Below, in pieces: positions 60,261 to 64,000 of a DNA stretch of 64,000 nucleotides. Numbering within the stretch: position 1 is the first letter of the stretch; each line of letters begins with the position of its first letter. The notes beneath the pieces are model-generated. The model saw only the letters and a list, made by a program, of their open reading frames with translations, was not told where the DNA came from and searched no databases. Location of the stretch: positions 62,001 through 126,000 of the forward strand of contig NC_017249.1 of assembly GCF_000284375.1 (NCBI RefSeq). Reading direction: 5' to 3'. The position numbers and the translations under genes are program-made. This DNA comes from Bradyrhizobium japonicum USDA 6 (GTDB taxonomy: Bacteria; Pseudomonadota; Alphaproteobacteria; Rhizobiales; Xanthobacteraceae).

Positions 60261-60938
60261 TTAGGCGAGCTCATCGATCCAGGCCGCGAGCGTATCGAGC
60301 ACCTCAGTAAGCGCCTCTTCATTGGTTCGGCCGGACTTCTTCAGCACCGCGAAGGAGTGATCGCCGCCGGCGACCTCGTGCAGTGTCGCCCTCGGGCCGA
60401 GTGCATCGATCACGGGCTTGAGGAGGCCGAGATCGGCAAGCCCGTCGCGCGTGCCTTGCAGGAACAGCATCGGGATCTCGACATGAGCCAGATGCTCGGC
60501 GCGCTCCGTCGACGGCTTCTTGTCGGCGTGCAGGGGAAAGCCGAGGAAGGCGAGCCCTTGGACGTCAGGCAGCGGCGCCTTGGACTGCGCCTGCGAGGTC
60601 ATGCGCCCGCCAAACGACTTTCCGCCGGCAACGAGCTTCAAGCCGGGGCAGAGCCGGCTTGCGTCCTCGACTGCCGCGCGGATGGTGGCGTGGGCGACCG
60701 CCGGCTGGTCAGGACGGCCCTGCTTGTTTTCCATGTAGGGAAAATTGAAGCGGAACGTCGCGATGCCACGATCCGCGAGCCCGTCCGCAATCTTGTCCAT
60801 CGAGGCATGCCGCATCCCCGCGCCGGCGCCGTGCGCGAGGACGTAGCAGGCGCGCGCCTTGGCCGGCTGCACCAGGATCGCCGAGACCGCGCCGATGCGC
60901 TCGATGTCGAGCTTGAGCTCTTGAGTTTTGGTCGCCAC
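60261..60938 (-). CDS. Alpha/beta hydrolase of the KANL3/Tex30-like family
   Basis: A 225-residue protein from GTG 60938. LAHGAGAGMRHASMD carries the oxyanion region, GGKSFGGRMTS the nucleophile elbow (G-K-S-F-G-G), and FLQGTRDGLAD plus GGDHSFAV the acid and histidine. The family is cytosolic with unknown substrate. It converges with the upstream reductase by three bases. Confidence 0.88.
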   Translation of the reverse strand: MATKTQELKLDIERIGAVSAILVQPAKARACYVLAHGAGAGMRHASMDKIADGLADRGIATFRFNFPYMENKQGRPDQPAVAHATIRAAVEDASRLCPGLKLVAGGKSFGGRMTSQAQSKAPLPDVQGLAFLGFPLHADKKPSTERAEHLAHVEIPMLFLQGTRDGLADLGLLKPVIDALGPRATLHEVAGGDHSFAVLKKSGRTNEEALTEVLDTLAAWIDELA

Positions 60939-61065
60939 AATCAGCCATCCCGACAGACGCGTTTCCGGCTGCCTTGGTAGCCTCACCGGCGTAGCCTGAA
61001 AACACAATAATCGCCGCCGCCGACCGGCCTACCAAGGTCGGAAAGCTGCATTGACCGAGGTGACC

Positions 61066-62211
61066 ATGTCCTACCGCTCCTCCTGGATGACCGAAGAGCT
61101 CGAAATCTTCCGCGACCAGTTCCGGAAATATTTGGCCAAGGACCTGGCGCCGCATGCCGAGAAATGGCGCGAGCAGAAGATGGTCGACCGCTTCGCCTGG
61201 CGCGGGCTCGGCGAGATGGGCGCGCTGCTGGCGAGCGTGCCGGAGGAATATGGCGGGTTGGGTGCGACCTTCGCCTATGACGCCGCCGTGCTGGACGACC
61301 TCGAAAGCACGGTGCCGGAGCTGACCACCGGCGTCTCCGTGCACAGCGCCATCGTCGCGCACTACATCCTCAATTACGGCTCGGAGGAGCAGAGGAAGCG
61401 CTGGCTGCCGAAGATGGCTTCCGGCGAGATGGTCGGCGCCATCGCCATGACCGAGCCCGGCACCGGCTCGGACCTGCAGGCCGTCAAGACCACCGCGAAG
61501 AAGCAGGGCAATTCCTACGTCATCAACGGCCAGAAGACTTTTATTACCAACGGCCAGGCCGCCGATCTCGTCGTCGTCGTGGCACGCACGGGCGAAGCCG
61601 GCGCCAAGGGCATTTCGCTGATCGTCGTCGAGACCGCGGGCGCGGATGGCTACAAGCGCGGGCGCAACCTCGACAAGATCGGCCTGCACGCCTCCGACAC
61701 GTCAGAACTGTTCTTCGACAATGTCACGGTGCCGCCGGAAAACCTGCTCGGCAAGGAGGAAGGCCTGGGTTTTGTCCAGCTGATGCAGCAATTGCCGCAG
61801 GAGCGCCTTGCCCTTGCGGTTGGCGCGGTCGCCTCGATGGAGCGCGCGGTCAGGCTCACCACCGAATACACCAAGGAACGGAAGGCGTTCGGCAAGCCGC
61901 TGATGGACTTCCAGAACACCGCCTTCACGCTCGCCGAGCGCAAGACCGAAGCGATGATCGCGCGCGTCTTCGTCGACTGGTGCATCGAGCGCCTCGTCGC
62001 CAAGGACCTCGACACCGTCACGGCGTCGATGGCGAAGTACTGGTGCTCGGACAAGCAGGTCCAGACCGCCGACGAATGCCTCCAGCTGTTCGGCGGCTAC
62101 GGCTACATGCAGGAATATCCGATCTCGCGCATCTTCATCGATTCCCGCATCCAGAAGATCTATGGCGGCACCAACGAGATCATGAAGCTGCTGATCGCCA
62201 GATCCTTATGA
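61066..62211 (+). CDS. Acyl-CoA dehydrogenase, long-chain-type
   Basis: A 381-residue flavoenzyme; ATG 61066 (GAGGTGACC upstream) is preferred over TTG 61051. Family blocks: AIAMTEPGTGSDLQAVKTTA, GQKTFITNGQAADLVVVVAR, and the C-terminal QKIYGGTNEIMKLL. The usual base glutamate of YEGT is Gly here; instead LPQERLALA supplies the glutamate used by LCAD/IVD-type enzymes. It oxidises acyl-CoA and passes electrons to ETF. Convergent with the AraC gene. Confidence 0.93.
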   Translation: MSYRSSWMTEELEIFRDQFRKYLAKDLAPHAEKWREQKMVDRFAWRGLGEMGALLASVPEEYGGLGATFAYDAAVLDDLESTVPELTTGVSVHSAIVAHYILNYGSEEQRKRWLPKMASGEMVGAIAMTEPGTGSDLQAVKTTAKKQGNSYVINGQKTFITNGQAADLVVVVARTGEAGAKGISLIVVETAGADGYKRGRNLDKIGLHASDTSELFFDNVTVPPENLLGKEEGLGFVQLMQQLPQERLALAVGAVASMERAVRLTTEYTKERKAFGKPLMDFQNTAFTLAERKTEAMIARVFVDWCIERLVAKDLDTVTASMAKYWCSDKQVQTADECLQLFGGYGYMQEYPISRIFIDSRIQKIYGGTNEIMKLLIARSL

Positions 62212-62231
62212 TCAGGTTGCTGTAGCTCTGT

Positions 62232-63206
62232 TCAACGCGCACGCCAATCGCGTGGGCGGCAGCCGAAGCGCTGTTTGAAGCGCCGCGCGAAGTGGGAGAG
62301 ATCCGAGAAGCCCCAGTCGAACGCGATGGCGCCGATCGCGCGGCCGCCCGATGCCGGATCCTTCAGGTCGGCCGCCGCGCCCACGAGGCGGCGATCCATC
62401 AAATAGTCCGAAAATGTCGTGCCGGAGCGTTCGAACAGCTTGTGGACATAACGCTCGCTGATGCCGACAACGCCGGCGACCGCCGCGACCGTCAGTCCCG
62501 GCTCGCGCAGCCGCTCGTGAATGGCGCGGCGCAGCGCCAGCACGGTCGCGTCCGCAAAGCCGGCCGCCTCCGCCGTCTGCGCCCGCGAGCGGCGCGACAG
62601 GCTGAGCGCAACGAGATCGAGCAGAACGTCGAACAGCCGAATGCTGTCCTCTTCCGCCATCCGCAATACGCCGGCGTTGAGGGAGCGTGCGGTCTCGACG
62701 ATGAGGTGACCGACATGGGGATCGTCGGAGACGCGCTCGGCCCTGAAATCGAACGACGGCGGCAGCCGGTCGCGTAAGGCGCGCGATGGCACCCAGAACG
62801 AAGCGACCTCCAGTGTCGGACCGCGATCGTGCAGCAGCGTCACCTCGCGGTCGCTGTCGACGATGCCGACCTGGCCGCGCGACAGGCTGACCTCGCTGTC
62901 GCCCTGGAGCATGCGGCAGCGGCCGGCCAGCTTGAAGTTGAGATAGAAGCAGCTCTCGGTCGACGCCGCGATATCGGCGCGCGAGCGATGCACGGTATGC
63001 TCGGGAAACACCACCCGGTTGATTGCGCCGGCGCCCAACCCGATCGTCTCCACCTTGGCCGGGAAGCGCGACGTCGTCGCCGATTCCGGCGTCAGGTTCA
63101 TGAATGCCTGGCAGATCGCCTCGCGGTAATAGGAAAACTGCTCGTCCGGCGGGGTCACTGCGGTGTTCCAGATGACGTGCCGCGGCCGGCTTGTGACCTG
63201 CTCCAT
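62232..63206 (-). CDS. AraC-family transcriptional regulator (FeaR/AraC-binding-like)
   Basis: A 324-residue regulator from ATG 63206; upstream in-frame residues are not conserved-looking. The N-terminal AraC_binding_2-type cupin region has FPEHTVHRSRADIAAS and GQVGIVDSDREVTL. The C-terminal HTH pair lies in LTVAAVAGVVGISERYVHKLFE and AIGAIAFDWGFSDLSHFARRFKQ in part. It may control the divergent alpha/beta hydrolase gene (159 bp away). Confidence 0.9.
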   Translation of the reverse strand: MEQVTSRPRHVIWNTAVTPPDEQFSYYREAICQAFMNLTPESATTSRFPAKVETIGLGAGAINRVVFPEHTVHRSRADIAASTESCFYLNFKLAGRCRMLQGDSEVSLSRGQVGIVDSDREVTLLHDRGPTLEVASFWVPSRALRDRLPPSFDFRAERVSDDPHVGHLIVETARSLNAGVLRMAEEDSIRLFDVLLDLVALSLSRRSRAQTAEAAGFADATVLALRRAIHERLREPGLTVAAVAGVVGISERYVHKLFERSGTTFSDYLMDRRLVGAAADLKDPASGGRAIGAIAFDWGFSDLSHFARRFKQRFGCRPRDWRAR

Positions 63207-63364
63207 CAGTTCGCTCCGAGACCAATCCGGTTCAGCGCCAGCCAAGCGGAAAATGGCCGGCCGGTTCACACTTCGCACAACAAGAATTGTCCGCCGCGCC
63301 TCGCGAGCGCCGCAAAGGACCCACGTCATGCCGATCTAACCACACCCTCGGGAGCAGCTACAAC

Positions 63365-64000
63365 ATGTCGACCTACGTTCTCGTCCATGGCGCCTGGCAC
63401 ACCGGTGCCGAGTTCGAACCCGTCGCGGCCCCGATCCGCGCCGCCGGCCACAAGGTCTATACGCCGACAATCAAGGGCAATCGCCCCGGCGATCCCAAGA
63501 CGACCGGGCTGAAGGACGCGATCCAGTCGATCGCCGACTATCTCGCCGAGAACGATCTGAAGGATGTCGTCCTGCTCGGCCATTCCTATGGCGGCATGAT
63601 CATCACCGGGGTCGCCGACCTCGCGCCCGAACGCATTCGCCGCCTGGTCTATTGGAATGCCTTCGTGCCGAACAACGGCGAATGCCTCAACGACATGGTG
63701 CCGCCGCACTTTATCGGGCTGTTCGAAGCCATCGCGGCCGAACGCGGCGACAGCTCCGTGGTGTTGCCCTTCCCCATCTGGCGCGAAGTCTTCATCAACG
63801 ATGCCGATCTCGAAACCGCGCAGCGCGCCTATGACGTGCTCAATCCGCATCCGCTGGCGACTTTCACCGACAAGATCGCGCTCAAGACCAATCCGGCGGA
63901 GATGCCGCTGGCAAAGTCCTACATCAACTGCACCGAGGACATCGCGATGCCGCACAGCCATCCCTGGCATCCGCGGCTCTCGGAGAAGCTCGGCCTGTTC
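63365..64000 (+). CDS. Alpha/beta-fold hydrolase, 3' end cut by window
   Basis: 212 codons are visible from ATG 63365. YVLVHGAWHTGAEFEPVA gives the oxyanion HGAWH motif and VLLGHSYGGMIITGVAD the nucleophile elbow (serine near 78). The plant-esterase/hydroxynitrile-lyase-like layout lacks only the final His, near the visible HSHPWHP end. The divergent AraC gene may regulate it. Substrate unknown. Confidence 0.9.
   Translation, partial: MSTYVLVHGAWHTGAEFEPVAAPIRAAGHKVYTPTIKGNRPGDPKTTGLKDAIQSIADYLAENDLKDVVLLGHSYGGMIITGVADLAPERIRRLVYWNAFVPNNGECLNDMVPPHFIGLFEAIAAERGDSSVVLPFPIWREVFINDADLETAQRAYDVLNPHPLATFTDKIALKTNPAEMPLAKSYINCTEDIAMPHSHPWHPRLSEKLGLF

Noticed and set aside
1..64000. CRISPR arrays, tRNA or rRNA genes
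   Set aside because: No run of regularly spaced direct repeats and no tRNA cloverleaf or rRNA sequence was noticed; a dedicated scan (tRNAscan-SE, CRISPR finder) was not possible.

Overview
The window looks like a chromosome segment of a Bradyrhizobium-type alphaproteobacterium (Nitrobacteraceae). The evidence is high GC with strong GC3, NMT1/SsuABC-type ABC operons, glycine-zipper and Cys-rich-repeat secreted proteins, an ECF sigma/YCII pair, and several dispersed palindromic intergenic repeats of the kind abundant in that genus. This is family-level reading by eye; no database search was run.

Region 1 (about 1-8.8 kb) is a lower-GC defence island. It starts with an XRE regulator and a partial ImmA/IrrE protease. 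A type II-short CBASS operon follows: DUF2188 protein, CD-NTase, E2-like protein and HNH-SAVED effector Cap5. Next come a frameshifted Mrr-like endonuclease, a large unrecognised protein with nuclease-like motifs, and a divergent three-domain protein (HNH, nucleoside-phosphorylase fold, C-terminal effector-associated-type domain). That last protein is the best candidate for an undescribed conflict system. The island ends at a truncated radC 3' end, and a second, divergent radC tail lies at 13.7 kb.

Region 2 (8.8-13.8 kb) is a transition zone. It holds a CadC-like TPR regulator, two secreted or periplasmic proteins on the opposite strand, a small membrane protein, and relics of an adenylate cyclase and of radC.

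Region 3 (13.8-43 kb) is chromosomal backbone. It includes membrane and envelope proteins, a peptidoglycan-binding protein, and an ECF42-like sigma factor with a YCII protein. A tightly coupled NMT1-type ABC operon carries a 2-hydroxyacid dehydrogenase and an AprI/Inh-like inhibitor and faces a divergent creatininase-family gene. A second ABC system follows an unusual porin; its ATPase is split from its C-terminal domain. After these come a CNNM/CorC protein, a PilZ protein, an FMN glutamate synthase, a patatin, ferredoxin-NADP reductase, an ATP-grasp enzyme, a binding protein paired with a dicarboxylate/amino-acid symporter, and an MDR oxidoreductase.

Region 4 (43-54.9 kb) is an aromatic-acid catabolic region. 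An FAD monooxygenase and a benzoate-CoA-ligase-like enzyme form one operon. Maleylpyruvate isomerase with MarR, and a divergent gentisate 1,2-dioxygenase, form the rest of the cluster. The two outward promoters share a palindrome around AGTATACT that is probably the MarR operator. An IS481-family element with a clean 5-bp target duplication sits in the loop of a hairpin between the two halves. An SsuABC-like operon with an FAD oxidoreductase and a divergent LysR gene follows.

Region 5 (55-64 kb) holds a chemoreceptor next to an orphan TRAP binding protein, a LiuC-like hydratase, a PanE/ApbA-type reductase, two alpha/beta hydrolases (the second cut by the window end), an acyl-CoA dehydrogenase and an AraC regulator.
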